DNA of 64,000 bases, taken from assembly GCA_024345305.1 (NCBI GenBank), contig BRON01000010.1, forward strand, positions 1,488,001 to 1,552,000, written 5' to 3'. The notes under the pieces were generated by a model. The model made no database searches. It was not told the DNA's origin and saw nothing but the letters and a program-made list of their open reading frames with translations. Below, in pieces: positions 11,255-27,400 of this stretch. The position numbers and the translations under genes were made by a program. The DNA is from Mrakia gelida (Eukaryota > Basidiomycota > Tremellomycetes > Cystofilobasidiales > Mrakiaceae). Every line of letters begins with the position of its first letter. The first letter of the stretch is position 1.

Positions 11255-13478
11255 TCAAACCTCCTCCTCCTCATCGCCGCGTCGTCCTCCTTCCTCCTCG
11301 TTCGTGCTGCTCCTCTCCGGCTGTTCAGTCATCAACGCGTCCACCAAGTCTCCAATCCTGTCCTCCCCTCCCTCCTCGTCCTCACCACCGTCACTCTCCA
11401 CGCTCGAAGCATCCTCGTCGTCGTCGTCGTCCTCCTCGTCCGATCCAGAAGAAGCTGATCCCTCGTCGCTGCTCCCTCCGAAGGTAGAGAACTGGATGAA
11501 GTCGTCCTGCTGGACGAGAGAGTCCATCCCTGATCGTTTGGACGACGACGACGCGTGCTTGTTGGTCCCTGTTGCTGAAGTCGATCCAGATCCGACGGTA
11601 TCGACGAGGAACGAACCCTCTCCCTGCTCCCCTCCTTCCATCTCCTCATCCCCCTCCCCTCCCCTTCTCCCACCCTCCTCCCCATCCTCCCCACCTTCAT
11701 GCACAACAACCCTCCCCTTCTCAGCCTTCAACACATGCCTCAATCCACACTTCCCCTTCTTCCTACACGTTCCCTTCTCCGTCCACTCCTTACACTCCCA
11801 AACATGTCTCTCCCCACACCCATCCTGACCCTTCTCGCACCACCCGTACTTCACGAAATCTCCACAGATGGGCGCGTCGTCCGCGACGCGAACGTGCGAG
11901 TAGAGGCAGTCTGAGCCGGCTCGACAGGAACCGGTGGTTTGGAAGTGGACGCAGGAGGGAGCGTTGTGGGAGGAGGAGGAGTGGGAGAGGGGGCAGGAGG
12001 TGGAGGAGTTGGGGCAGGTGGAACGGAGGTATTTGGGACAGATGGAGAGTTTGGTGGGGTCGTGAGTGTACCGGCAGGAGAAGGCGTTGTTGCAGCGACC
12101 TGTGTTGGCGGTTGGGAGGGGGGGAGGAGAGAGGGACGTGACGAGGATGGATTTAGGACGTGTTTGTGCGAGAAGAGGGAAATGAGAGGCGAGAGAAGAT
12201 GGTACTCACCAGTCTTGGTGAAGAATTGGCACAGAGCTTGAGGCTTCTTGGGTTTCTTGACCGACGAGGACAACGATTTCCCACTTTGGTCGTTCCTGCG
12301 AAACGCGAAACGGAACAAACACCTCTCGAGGTCAGCTTCGTTGTCTCCCCTTATCTCCCTATATTGCTTCGCTTCACCCTCCAACCACCTCCCCCGACCT
12401 CCACGACCCAGCGAAAGGACGAAGGCGAAAGCGACGCGCAAACTCACCTAGCCTTCTGCATCCCATTCAACACGAGCGTCATGTTCCCCAACCTTTCCTT
12501 CTTCCCAGCCATCTCCTCCGCCGAAGGTCCTCCTGCTCTTCCCTTCCTCGATCGAACGATAGCTGCCGAGAGGAGGTTCCCAGACTTGGTTCGAACGTAG
12601 TCCTGACCGAAGAGGGAGTGGCGACGACGAGAGGGGTTCGGGGAGTCGGATTGGCCTGGAAGGGGAAGAAAGAAGGACAGAAAGAGTAAGTAAATACGAG
12701 TAAGAGGGGACTGGTGGAATAAGCATAGGGAGAAGCGAGAGAAAGGCATAAAGGAAGGAGGGCCAGAAGGAGGACAAGCGAGCTCACCTTCGACCTTGTT
12801 GAGCTTCGTCCCTGAAGCGTCGAACTCGAAGACAACTCCGTCGATAACGACCTGACGAGGATCCGAGGTTGAGCTTGGAGGAGGTGCTGGTTTACGGATG
12901 GGAGGCGGTGGACGAGCAAGACGAGCTTTCTCGCTGATGAAACGAAAGAGAAAGACGAGCAGGAGGGGGAAGGGAGGGATGTCAGCTCGCCACCTCCCGA
13001 CGAGAGGAGCTCAGGAAGGACTTGGGGCACTCACGCTTTCTCGAACGTCTCAGCATTCATGAGGGACATATGCCTTCCTGTTTTCTGAACCCATTGAGTG
13101 GAAGAAGAGCCCGATGCTGAAACTGAGGTCGAGGGAGTTGTTGGGACAGGGAAGGAGAGAGGTTTCGACGTTCTTGAAGGTGAAGGTCCCGCTGCTGCTG
13201 TTGAGGTTGATGGTTTCGATGTTGATGGATTGATGATGAGCTTCTTGTTCCTCGAACCAGCTGGGATGGCGGACGAGATGGAAGGAGGGTAGTAGGGATG
13301 AGGTTTGTACTGAGCTCGAGAAGGAGGAGGAGCTGGTCGACGAGCTTGAGAGATAGCCTCTGCGAAACGAGGAGAGATCCAGGACGAGTCAGCATCTATA
13401 TCGAAAGAGAAGGACGGAGAATGGATACTCACGATCTAGCTTTGCGATCTCTGCTAGAAGAGCTGCGTCGGACGACAT
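11255..13478 (-). CDS. CCCH zinc-finger protein of the ZC3H3/Red5 type (nuclear RNA processing)
   Basis: Five consecutive CCCH fingers are visible: CQFFTKTG(R)CNNAFSCRYTH across an intron near 12210, CPKYLRSTCPNSSTSCPLSH, CVHFQTTGSCRAGSDCLYSH, CGDFVKYGWCEKGQDGCG with ERH, and CKEWTEKGTCRKKGKCGLRH (11740-12110). Human ZC3H3 and S. pombe Red5 share this five-finger array and act in poly(A) RNA processing, export and nuclear RNA decay (MTREC). The N-terminal half, starting MSSDAALLAEIAKLD, is Ser/Pro/Lys-rich. The C-terminal tail is extremely acidic (runs of Asp and Glu, 11270-11470) and ends at 11255. The function is inferred from the family. Confidence 0.85.
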
Positions 13479-13612
13479 TTCGGAAGGAGAGGGGAGGAAG
13501 CTGTTGGGAGGGAGCTGACATCGACTCGAAACTCGAGCTCGTGAAGTTCGTTTCGTGGAAGCGACTCGAAGATCTTCCGAACCACCAGCCTCTCTTTCTT
13601 GTATACTTAACG

Positions 13613-14925
13613 ATGGACCCTCCTCTTGCCTCTCCTCCTCGTGAGTAGAATCCACGAGGAGTTGAATGCAGAGGAGAGGGAGAGAGGCTCTCGCTAACCT
13701 CCCGTCCCTTCCCTCGTCAGCTCGACCTCCTCCCTCCCTCAATCTCGACGTCCTCACCTGCATCCTCCCCTTCCTCTCCTCCTCACCATCGACGCTTGCG
13801 TCGGTCGCTCTCGTATCTTCAGCCCTGCATCAACCCGCTACGCGTCAACTCTACGCCTCCGTCGAGCTCAAAGGATCCCCTCGAACGTACCAACTCTTCT
13901 TCGAGGCTCACGCTTCCCCTCCTCCTCCTCTCCCTTCCCTCTCCAACCGACCCTCTCCTCTCACCTACACCAAACACCTCTACCTAGGACGTCACTTCCT
14001 CCCTCCCTCCGCCTCATCATCCCAAAATCCACAACAACCCTCTACCTCCCTCTACACCTCGTCTTCTCTCGACGGCGCCTCCGCCCCGATCCAACTCTCC
14101 AACCTCCTCCTCCCCTCCCTCCCACCCGCCCTCTTCCCCTCCCTCCAAACCCTCCACCTAGACGTCCACCGAACCCATCTCGCCTCAATCCTCCCCATCC
14201 TCATATCCCTAAACCCTTTCAACCTCGTCGTTTCGCCTCATCCGCCGTCAGCCTCCTCCAACGCGTCTTACTCCCACCTCCTCCATCACTCACCCCTCAT
14301 CCGCCCTTCAACAGCCATAGCCTACCTCCCCCAAATGGTCTTCTCATCCTACACCAACCTCGTCTCCGCAACCATCCTCTCAACGGATTTCCACCCGCCC
14401 GATCAATCCGACTACCCTCCTTTCTCGAAGTTCCCCTTCCCGCCCGCGTGCGCGAGTTCGCTCAGGCGGGTGAGGTGGGTTTACAGGTTGGAGGAGATGA
14501 GGATGCTTGGGGAGTCGTTTTTCCAGAATTTGGAGGGGGTGTTTGAGTGGGAGAGGGTGTTGGAGGTTGTGTTGGAGGTGGTGGAGGTGCGAGAGGAGGG
14601 AGACGCGTTGAGCCTGGAGCTGGGTGAAGGAAGGAGTGGAGAGGAATGGGAGAGTGTGAGGAGGATGCTGGGGAGGAGTTTGGAGAGGGTTCAGACGGAA
14701 GTGGAGAGATCTGAAGAAGCCGAGGAGGAGGAGGAGACGCAAGGGTTGGTGGAGACGAAGGTGAAGAGAGAGGACGGGTTCGACGAGGTTGGCATGTTCG
14801 ACCATGGGAGGTGGGAGGTGCACAGAGAGGAGGTCTGGAGGTTCAAGAAGGTTAGAGTGAAGGTCAGGGAGGTAGTTGTGATTTGGGATAAGAGCGGCGG
14901 AGAGGAAGGTCGCGTGAGTGGCTAG
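13613..14925 (+). CDS. F-box-like protein, unknown target
   Basis: The first exon is MDPPLASPP with donor GTGAGT at 13641. A 95-nt intron (gctaacc branch, cgtcag acceptor) leads to RPPPSLNLDVLTCILPFL, SVALVSSALHQPATRQLY and ASVELKGSPRTYQLFFEA. This has the Leu/Pro/Trp-poor pattern of divergent fungal F-box proteins, which act as substrate receptors in SCF ubiquitin ligases. The rest is one long exon with leucine-rich hydrophobic periodicity and an acidic C-terminal third (RSEEAEEEEET), ending KSGGEEGRVSG. No named repeat domain is clear. It is divergent from the CCCH gene with only 134 bp between the start codons, so they probably share a promoter region. Confidence 0.7.
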
Positions 14926-15357
14926 ATCTCGTAGAGAAGGCTCGATTAAACAGCGCTCGATTCAGTAGACCTAGTAGATGTAGATCTTCGTTGTCCGTTT
15001 ATGATTTTATGACCAGTCCAACGAACACAGGAGCAGAAGGGAGAGCGAACGACGACGGCGAGGTCGAGGACGCGTCTTCTCCCTCACGGCCCATCTAGCC
15101 CCTCTTACGCGAGATCGGACTTCGGCATACACGTTCCCAGCCTCTCAGTAAGCTGCTCATTATAAACTTGCTCCGGGAGCCGTCGAATCGGTTCCCAGAA
15201 AATAAAAAAGCGTGACGTCCTCCGGACTCGGCCTCCCTCGAGCGAACTCTCCTTCCCTCAGCTCAGCCTTCCTTGCTTGCGTCCTCCAACCACGACTACC
15301 CCCTCTAAATCCGCCAGACCAAAACGACATCCATCTCAAGCTTTCTCCCTCGATCAT
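14926..15357. other. Spacer between F-box-like gene and Ser/Pro-rich gene
   Basis: This 432-bp stretch holds the 3' UTR of the F-box-like gene and the promoter of the next gene, including cattataaac near 15160, a possible TATA element. Nothing else is recognised. Confidence 0.4.
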
Positions 15358-17244
15358 GCCTCGTGAGTGTCGATGCTGATTTGGGAAGAAGGGAGGAGAG
15401 AGAGAGAAGGAAGGAGAGAAGTGGAAGCTGACTTGAGCTCGATTCGTTCTTGGTGCAGACTCTCCCTCTCCTCTCTCGGTGGATCCTCCCATTTCGCTCG
15501 ATCCTAGGGAACCTCCGTGAGTGTAGCTTTCATCTTATTGTCTCGAAGTGGATTAGAGGTCTTGAGAAGGAGGGGTGGAAGGAAGGAAGGGGTGGAAGAG
15601 CAACACACTCTCGCGGGTGACGAGGAGGTCGGAAGCTCGCTCGCCCCCCTTCCCTTCCTCTCAGCCAGAGAAAGAGCAGGTTTTCACTTCTTTGAGGCTG
15701 CGAGGATCGACCTTTCGAGTACGAAGATGATCTAGCTGTCACCTTCAAAGTTGAGAAGAGAGCGGTGTTGGGATGGCTGCGAGAAACAAACCACGGTCGA
15801 CGAGGACGACCTCGCTCCTGCATCCGTCCTCTCTCCCTCCTTCCCATCCCACTCTCCTTCCTCGTCATCCTCCTCCTCTCTTTCTTGAGTACATCGTGCT
15901 GACCGGCGTCTCTCCCTCTCGTCCAACCATGCTCTCTCCTAGAACTTCACCTCGAATCGGTTCTCGCACGCCGACTCGAGGTCACACCCCCATCTCCTCC
16001 CGCGCCGGCTCCCCTCATCCCCTCGGTCATCTTCACCTCCCTCCCTCCCTCCTACACCAATCAGGTCAATCAGGATCCATCCCTTCCTCCCCCGTCTCAA
16101 CCCACCACGCTCACTCTCGAGAAGAAGACTTCGATTCAGCCATCTTCGAGCGCGACATAGAGGTCCCTCTCGATCTCGGTTCCACCCTCCTTCCTTCATC
16201 TCCTCTCCCCAACTCGTCGTCCCAAGGAGGAGGAGGAGGAGGAGGATCAGGATCTCCTCTTCTAGCAGCAGCCATCACCCACTCCTCCTCTCTTCACCAC
16301 TTCGGAAGTCCCGTCAAAGCTTCCTCCTCAGCCTCCCCTGCCTCGCACATCATCCATCACCCTCACGCTCGAGCATCAGCCACGGATCAGGTCTTCCCCA
16401 CCGTTTTGGACGATGCCATCGAGGCGCTCTCCAACTCCAGAGGAGACGACGTCTTTGTCGTCAGTCCCTCGAGGAGTGGCTCTCCCTCTGGAAGGTCGAT
16501 GCGGAGGTCTTTTGGAGGAGGAGGAGCAGGGGAGGGTTTGTTTGGTGGAGAAGGAGGGACGAGCTCAGGTCAGAGGAGTCCAGTGATGAGCTTCTCTGGG
16601 AGTGTGGAGGGTCGAGAGAGGAGATCGAGTACGGTCAGCTTGACGGGACAGGCGGGAAGGATGATGGACGCTGGAGATGCGGCTCATGGATTCAGGTTGA
16701 CCTTGCCTGGGGAAGATGTGAGTCGACCAGTCTCGCTTCCTTCTTCCTCCCTTCCCTCTTCCTTCCCTTCCTTCGAAGCTGACCTCGTATCTCCTCGCCT
16801 TTGTTCTCGCATCAGCACCCAACCCTCATCCCAACCTCCGATCCCAATTCAACCCACTCCTCCCCACCTCTAGGAGTCTCCCCTTCCTCTCCCTTCCCAA
16901 ACAACACAAACTCCTCCAACCCAGCCATCAACCCAAACGCCCACCGACTCTCCTTCATCTCCCCTCAAGACCTCATCGTCTCTCCTCCCCTCTCAACCCT
17001 CTCTCTCTCCTCCATCACCTCAGGAGCATCCCTCCCAACATCCCTCTCCTCCCCAGCCTCAGCAGCCCAGAGCCCACTCGTCGTCGCGGTGACAGAGATC
17101 GCTGGGAGTCCTCCGGCTAGTGTCGTTGGTGAGGAACGAGGGAAACCCGCCGGGGATGAGTGGGAGAGAGAAGGATTGGGGAAGGGACTGGAGGAGAGGT
17201 TGGAGGATTTGTTGAGGGAGGGGAAGGCGGAGCAGGAGAAGTGA
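15358..17244 (+). CDS. Ser/Pro-rich low-complexity protein, unknown function
   Basis: I do not recognise the family. The main exon (about 15941-16720) reads SPRIGSRTPTRGHTPISS, REEDFDSAIFERDIEVPL, VLDDAIEALSNSRGDDVF and SGSPSGRSMRRSFGGG, followed by an intron (donor after LTLPGED, branch ctgacc). The last exon ends EERLEDLLREGKAEQEK at TGA 17244. SP and TP dipeptides and R-x-x-S motifs suggest a heavily phosphorylated, mostly disordered regulator. A strong small intron (15365-15460) after ATGCCTC supports upstream exons from 15358. I could not carry one frame from there through 15500-15940, so the start may instead be ATG 15929 (MLSPRTSPRIGS). 5' structure is unresolved. Confidence 0.5.
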
Positions 17245-17602
17245 GCGACGCGTCGGTTTGGGTTCCCTTCTCGTTCGGTTCGGTCTTGCTTCGCCTCTAG
17301 TTTATGCTTGCTCTTTAGGTCTCGTCCCTTTCTCGTCCACGGAACTTAGTTCATCCTTAACTTCAACCCTCCGCCCTCTCTTTCTTCGTTCGTTCTCTGC
17401 TTTTCTGGGTCCCTCTTCATCTCGCTTCGTCCTCGTCTTCGTTTCGTTCTTACTCTCTACTCTTTTTGCCACGACATCTTCATGCCATTCACTCTCGACA
17501 TACTCGTCCTCTCGCGCACTGTCGGAGGAAATGAACATCGATACAGCGTAACAGCGAAAACAGACCGAACCTCAACTCATCTCAACGTCGACTCTCAACA
17601 GC
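17245..17602. other. Convergent 3' flanks
   Basis: The spacer lies between the tail-to-tail Ser/Pro-rich gene and the alpha-glucosidase gene. It is rich in pyrimidines, with tcgttcg steps. It probably contains both polyadenylation regions; no gene is seen. Confidence 0.45.
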
Positions 17603-21484
<3,882 letters not shown>

Positions 21485-24400
21485 ATGCTCGTTCCCTCTT
21501 CGGTCGACTTCGAAGCCAGAGGGCTGAGCTCTGTCTCTTTCTCTTCTCCGACCCTGGGAGCGGACGACAGAGAGGCCAGACTCACAGGTACAGCTACCTA
21601 CCGACCCACGGAGCTCTTTCCTGCTGAGAAGTGTCACCCAGGGAACACCTGGCCCGTCGAAGTCAAGTTCAGGTCAGTCCTCGAACCGACCTCGTCCTCC
21701 TTCCTTCCTTCTTCGCTTCCCCCCCTCGTGTCGCCGCCTCTCTCGCCTTTCTTGCCTTTCCAACGCAACGATAACTGACCCTCAGCTCTATTCCTTCGTC
21801 CAGAATTGCTTTCGCATCGAATCCAGCAGGTTTGTGGTGTCGAGGTTGTCTTACAAAGGTCAAACATCGAGCTGACCTCCTCCCTCCTCCCTCCCTCTTC
21901 CCTCCCTCCCTTTCGCCTTCAGCCATCTCGCACTTTCGAAGGAACTATCAGCTTAGCCTAGCTTTCCATCAAACCAAAGGACCTCCTCCTCCAACTTCCC
22001 AATCCATCTCCAGAACTTCCTCCAGCACCTCCTCTCCTCCGACGAGCAACCCGGATGCCTCCTCCCCCTCGCCTTCCCTCTCCGTCCCCTACATGGATCG
22101 GGTCCTCGCCTGCTGGGAGGACGGATTTGGAGCCTGGGTGGTATCAAGGCCCCCTCCTGAGCACCCGAACGCTGAGTCCCTCGAAACTCACTGGAGGAAG
22201 CTCGTCGTCGCTGGCTCGGACTCAGTTGGAGACGCTCGCGCGTCAGGAGAATTCGATTCTCAGGGTGATGCGAGGATGAAGGACGGTGCAGAGGCTCGTG
22301 AGGAGAAGCAGAGACTGGAAGAGTTGCGGAGGTACGGGGAGGCGTCTGTGATCTTGATCGGAGTTGCAGAGATCGTCGAGGTGAGTTGGTTTCCTGCTTT
22401 TCGCGTTTCGCGTCTCTTCCTCCTTCTCTTCGCTTCTTCCTCCTCCTCTGACGTTGAGTCCACTCTTATCCCTTCTCTTCCCCCCCCCCCCCCACCCCTC
22501 AGGCCCTTCACGAACGTCGGATCGCTCTCGCAGTCGCCCGACCAGAGTACTTTCACGTCTCCCTCGAACCAACCACCCCAACTTCCCTCGGTATCGTCTC
22601 CCTCGACACAACCCCTTCCATCCTCCCTCGCGTCGAACTCATCAGAGTATCCGACTGTGTGCAACTCCCTGGATTCAGCTGGCATCGACTCTCGCGCAAA
22701 GAAGCCACCCGTCCCTCCCCAACTCCCACTACCTCGACGATAGCCTTTCCCTCCTCTCGACAGTCGTCCGATCCCCCTCCTACTTCCCTCGTCCAAGGTC
22801 GTCGCCTGCAAGATTCCAACACCGAGGATCTGGGTGGTATCTACGACGAGAGTGTCATTCGGAAACATCTCAGGTCAGTTTCGACTTCCTTTCCGGCGTG
22901 TTTGAGTCGCCGTCACTGATCTCTCGACGCGTCTCTCTCTTTCTCTCAACGCGTCTCTCTCGTTCCCTCAGGTTCCTCGCTGGCGAGACGATCAGCTCAC
23001 GACGAGTGACCGAAGCCGGGGACATCTTCTCCCTCGGAGTCGCCTTCTACGAGATTGTTACGGGCCAGAAGACGGAGTCAGAACCCTCGTCGCCTTCGGA
23101 AATCGACGTCCTCAGCTCGGTCGCAGACCACGTCAATCGAAACATCATCCCTCCCCATTCAATCCTCGCCTCAACCTCGCCAGACCTGCCTCCCCTTCCG
23201 ATCGAGCTCTCATCCATCATCGTCAAGTGCCTCTCGCGAGAGCTGGACGATCGCTACTCGTCCATCCAGTCCCTCCTCTTCGACCTTCGTCGCTTCCGAA
23301 CCCTCGCTCTCGAGGGCGGTGACCTCTCCCAACTCGTCGTCGGTCAAGCGGACAAGGCTTCGAGGTTCATTCTTCCGAAGAAGCTCGTGGAGCGAGATGA
23401 GCAGTTCAGAGCTCTCGGGAAGGCGTTCGAGGTCGTCTCGCAGGCTGGAGCGCTGGGAGGAGAGGACATCGACGACGTCTTGGAATTCGGGATGGAGGAG
23501 GAGGAGGAGGATCAAGAACCGAGGTCGAGGCCTGAGCTCAGTAGCTCTAGTTCTTCGACGATTTCGAGGGCTGGAGGGAAGGCTGGAGGGATAGCGGGAG
23601 TGGTGACGGTGTTCGGAGTGAGCGGAGTTGGGAAGAGTCGTCTCGTTGAGATTTGGGCGAAGGAGTTGGAGAGGAAGGAAGGAGGACATGCTGCTTTGAT
23701 CGGGTGGGCCAAGATGGATCGTGAGTCTTCCATCGACCGTACTGGCTTTGTGAGTTCTAGCGCTGATTTCTCGTCGTTCTCCTCCTCGAACAGAACACCT
23801 CCGCAAGCCTCTCGCTGGATTCGTGGAGCTCTTCCAGTCGTTGTTGGATCGAGTCTTCTCAGGCGAGTCTCCTCCTTCACTTTCAAAAATTCCTACGCTT
23901 CGTCGCTGACCACGCGACCCTTCGCCTCGTTTCCAGATCCCAAGGAGGACGCCAACGTCTGGCGAGAGAAGATTCTCTACGCTCTCAGTGCTCAACGATC
24001 CGTCTTCCTCTCCTTGATCTCCTCGGAATGGCGTGCAGTACTCGCTCCGGATACTCCGGTCAACTCTGGAGAGGCTCTCGACTGGGAGAACATGCTGCAA
24101 GGGTGAGTCCCTCTCGTCTCGAAGGAGGGATCCGCTACGCGATCTGATTTCTTTCTCTTTTGCTTCGTCCAGCTTCCGAATCTGGAGCAAGAGGGTTATT
24201 CAACTTTTCGCTACTCCCGAGCGACCTCTCATTCTCGTGATCGACGACGCTCAGTGGCTCGGTCCGGAGGAGTTGAAGCTGTAAGTTGAAATCCTCCACT
24301 GCTCGTTCGACGCGACGAGAGCTGACCTTCCTCTTGTTTATCCTTATGTTCAGCTGGAAAGACATCGTACGTCCCACTGGCGTTTTCTCTTCGGACCTTC

Positions 24401-27400
24401 GAGACACACGCTGACCTTTTCTCACTGTCGTTCCAGCTCGAATCTGCTTCGAAACCCCTCAAGTCGGTTCTCGTCGTCTCGCTCTTCCGAGTCGACCACC
24501 GTGGCATCCCTCCTCCTGCTTCATCTCGACTCTCATCTCGGTCGACTGAGATCAGCCTCGAACGGTTTGATGTGGATGGGGTGGCGTCGTTTCTTCGCGC
24601 TTGCTTTGCTTGGGAATCGTCGGACGACGCGTCGGTCGCGACTCTCGTGGAGTTCCTTTTCGCCGAGACTGAAGGTTCGTTTCTCTCTTTCTCGATATCC
24701 TCGACCCATCTCATGCTGTATTGATTTGTTCTTCCTCTTCTTAGGGAGCCCATTCTTCCTGAGGTCGCTCGTCAGCTCACTGGTCAGTCTCCCATCCCTT
24801 CGATCTCAAGATCTCGTCGCTCACCCTTCCTCCTTCTTTTTCTCAGGTCCGAGACGGAGTCATCACCTTCTCATTCGAAGATCTTCGTTGGAAGTTCGAC
24901 AGCTACAGTCTTCTCAGCCTCAAGACCCACTCATCCAGCGGCGGAGTTGACGACTACCTCAGGAAAAGACTCCTAGTCCTTCCGGACGAGGTCCTTTCGA
25001 CGCTACAGGTGCACCTCTGGTCTTCCCTTCTGCTCCTATGCCTCCCTCCGACTGACCACTCACCCTTCTACTCTCTTTTTTATGCCAGACTCTCTCTCTC
25101 CTACCCTCTTCAGGGTTCGAAGTCGAAGATCTCAGCGAGCTCCTTGGGAAGACGCGGCGATCGACGGAGACACTTCTGCACCTCGCCACCCTTTCGACAT
25201 TCGTGGTCATCAACGGCTCGAGAGTTCGGTTTACTCATGATCGGAACCTCGTGAGTCCACCTCGCCTACAAGTCCTGAATGTCTCTCGTTCTGACTCCTC
25301 GAACGCGTCTTTCCTCAGGCCGCTGCCGCTTCGCTTCTCTCTCCCGTCGCTCGAGCGGAGACCCACCTGAAGATTTCGCGCTTCTTACGCCGGCCGGATC
25401 TTCTCAACAACTACCTCTATGACTGTGAGTCCAACTCGATCGTCCATGTCTTCCCTGCTGCTGGGTTCGGTGAAATTCCTTCCCTTCCTCCTTCGCTCGT
25501 CAGCCGTGGATAACGCCGTAGCTGCTCGCTCCCTCGGACTTCCCGATGACGACGACGAGCTCGCACACCTAGGTGAGATCGACATATCCGTCTCACATCT
25601 TCAGACCTTCGCTGACGTCCCCGTCTTCACAGCCTTCCGAGCTGCTCAGCGTTCGGCGCTCTCCGCCTCCTTCACCTCGTCCATGGCCTACCTTCGCGTC
25701 TTCGACAGCATCATCAATCTCTCGGATCCAAAGACATGGCGACGGCTCAGATCGCTATGCTTTTCGTTTGCTGCACTGTTCAGTGAGGTCTCTGGGGTCT
25801 TGAAACAGTTCGAAGCTGCATCTAGAGTAAGCGCGACGCGGCTTTCTTTCCCCTCGTCTTTTTCTCCCTTCCGAGAGACCTGCTGACCCTCACTTCCTTT
25901 GCTTCCTTCAGATCCGAGACATGCTAGTGTTCTGTGAGACCTCTCTGGAGGAGGTTCAGATGCGAACCTCGCTCGTCAGACTTCTCCTGGCTGGTTCGTT
26001 TCGTTCATCGTTCAGCCTCCCGTTCCTCGTCTTCTCTTCCGACCCCATCCGCTCTCTCTACTCTCCCCCGACAGGTTTCTCTTACCCTGAGGCCTGTACT
26101 GAAGCGTTCATCGCAATCAAGAATGCTGGGTTCGACCATCTCGACCTGCCTCAAGATCTTATCGCCCTCGTTCCCAAAACTCCCTCGGACGTCGAGAAAC
26201 TGTCGAACCTCTTCGACGAACCGGAAACTCTTCCCTCGGACTCGTTATCTCTCAAGCTCGCAATCCTCGCTCTGCTCGGTTCGTGTTTACTGCTTTCTCG
26301 ATGGGAACAACGCCGTCGACGCGAGGCTGATCGTCCTTTTCTTCGTCCTCCAGGCTACGTCGGTCCCTCAATCTACGTCTCCCAGTCACCCACGACGAGA
26401 GCTTCGGCCTTCACCCTCGCCATCGCTCTCCTCGCCTCCTCTTCAACAACACTCCGTTCGGATCCGAGCTCATATCTCATCGGAGTCTACTCGCTCACGA
26501 GCGTCGATGATGTACCCCTTAAGTTCGCCTTCTCCGAGCTCGCTCTTCGCATAGTGAAGCTTCGGACGGGCTCCTACTTCGAGTCTCCTGGTACGTACAC
26601 TGCTGCCCAGCGGAGACGCGAAGAAATTGTGGCTGATTCCGCTTCTTCGATTGAACAGGTCTCGTCGCGATTCTCCTCGATTCTCACGGTCAGTTCTCTC
26701 TTCCCTGAAGCACTGCCTCATCCCTCGAGTACCTCATCTAGCATAGAGGGGTATCTCTCGAGTCAGCGACAAGAGTGGAAGGAGGCGGCCACCATCTGCT
26801 CGACCAATCTGCCCTGAGCTCCTCCTCGAGTTCGTTCGCTGACTCGTGCTCCTCTCTTCTCCTTCTCCCGTTGCAGCTTGGACGCCTCTCATGCAGATCA
26901 CGATGACTCGTCCGTTCTCAAGCGCGGTGGAAAGTGGAAACTGGGATGCCGGTACGTTTGCGTTGAAGGGAGAAGGCGGCCGAGCGATGAAGCTCGACGC
27001 TGACCTCTTCGCTTCTCCTCGACGGGCACGTCGACGTACTTTCGCTTACATTTTTCTTGCTCTTCCCATTCGCGCTCTCTCTCCTCACAGGCGCTTACGT
27101 CCTAGGAACTGGAATCACCATCAAGTCCCTCAGCTCCCTCCCCTTTTCGATTCATCTTCCCAAGGTCCGAAGCTGGTACCAAGCCGCTCTCCCTCACCTC
27201 ATCCCAGCAGCCCGAGTCCTCGTCTCCGTGCCCCTTCAGTACATCGAGATCATAGGGAACCAAGACCTCCTCACAGGCGACGAGCCGTGGCTCCTCGATG
27301 GAGCGTTCATTCGCCATCAATCCGACTTCGAAATCATCAAGGACCTTCCTCTTCACTCCCTCAACTTCTACATCTTCTCGCTTCGACTCGCCATCTGCTT

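Noticed and set aside
22484..22497. Run of C in an intron of the kinase as a possible functional element
   Set aside because: Simple homopolymer in an intron pyrimidine tract; length may be unreliable.
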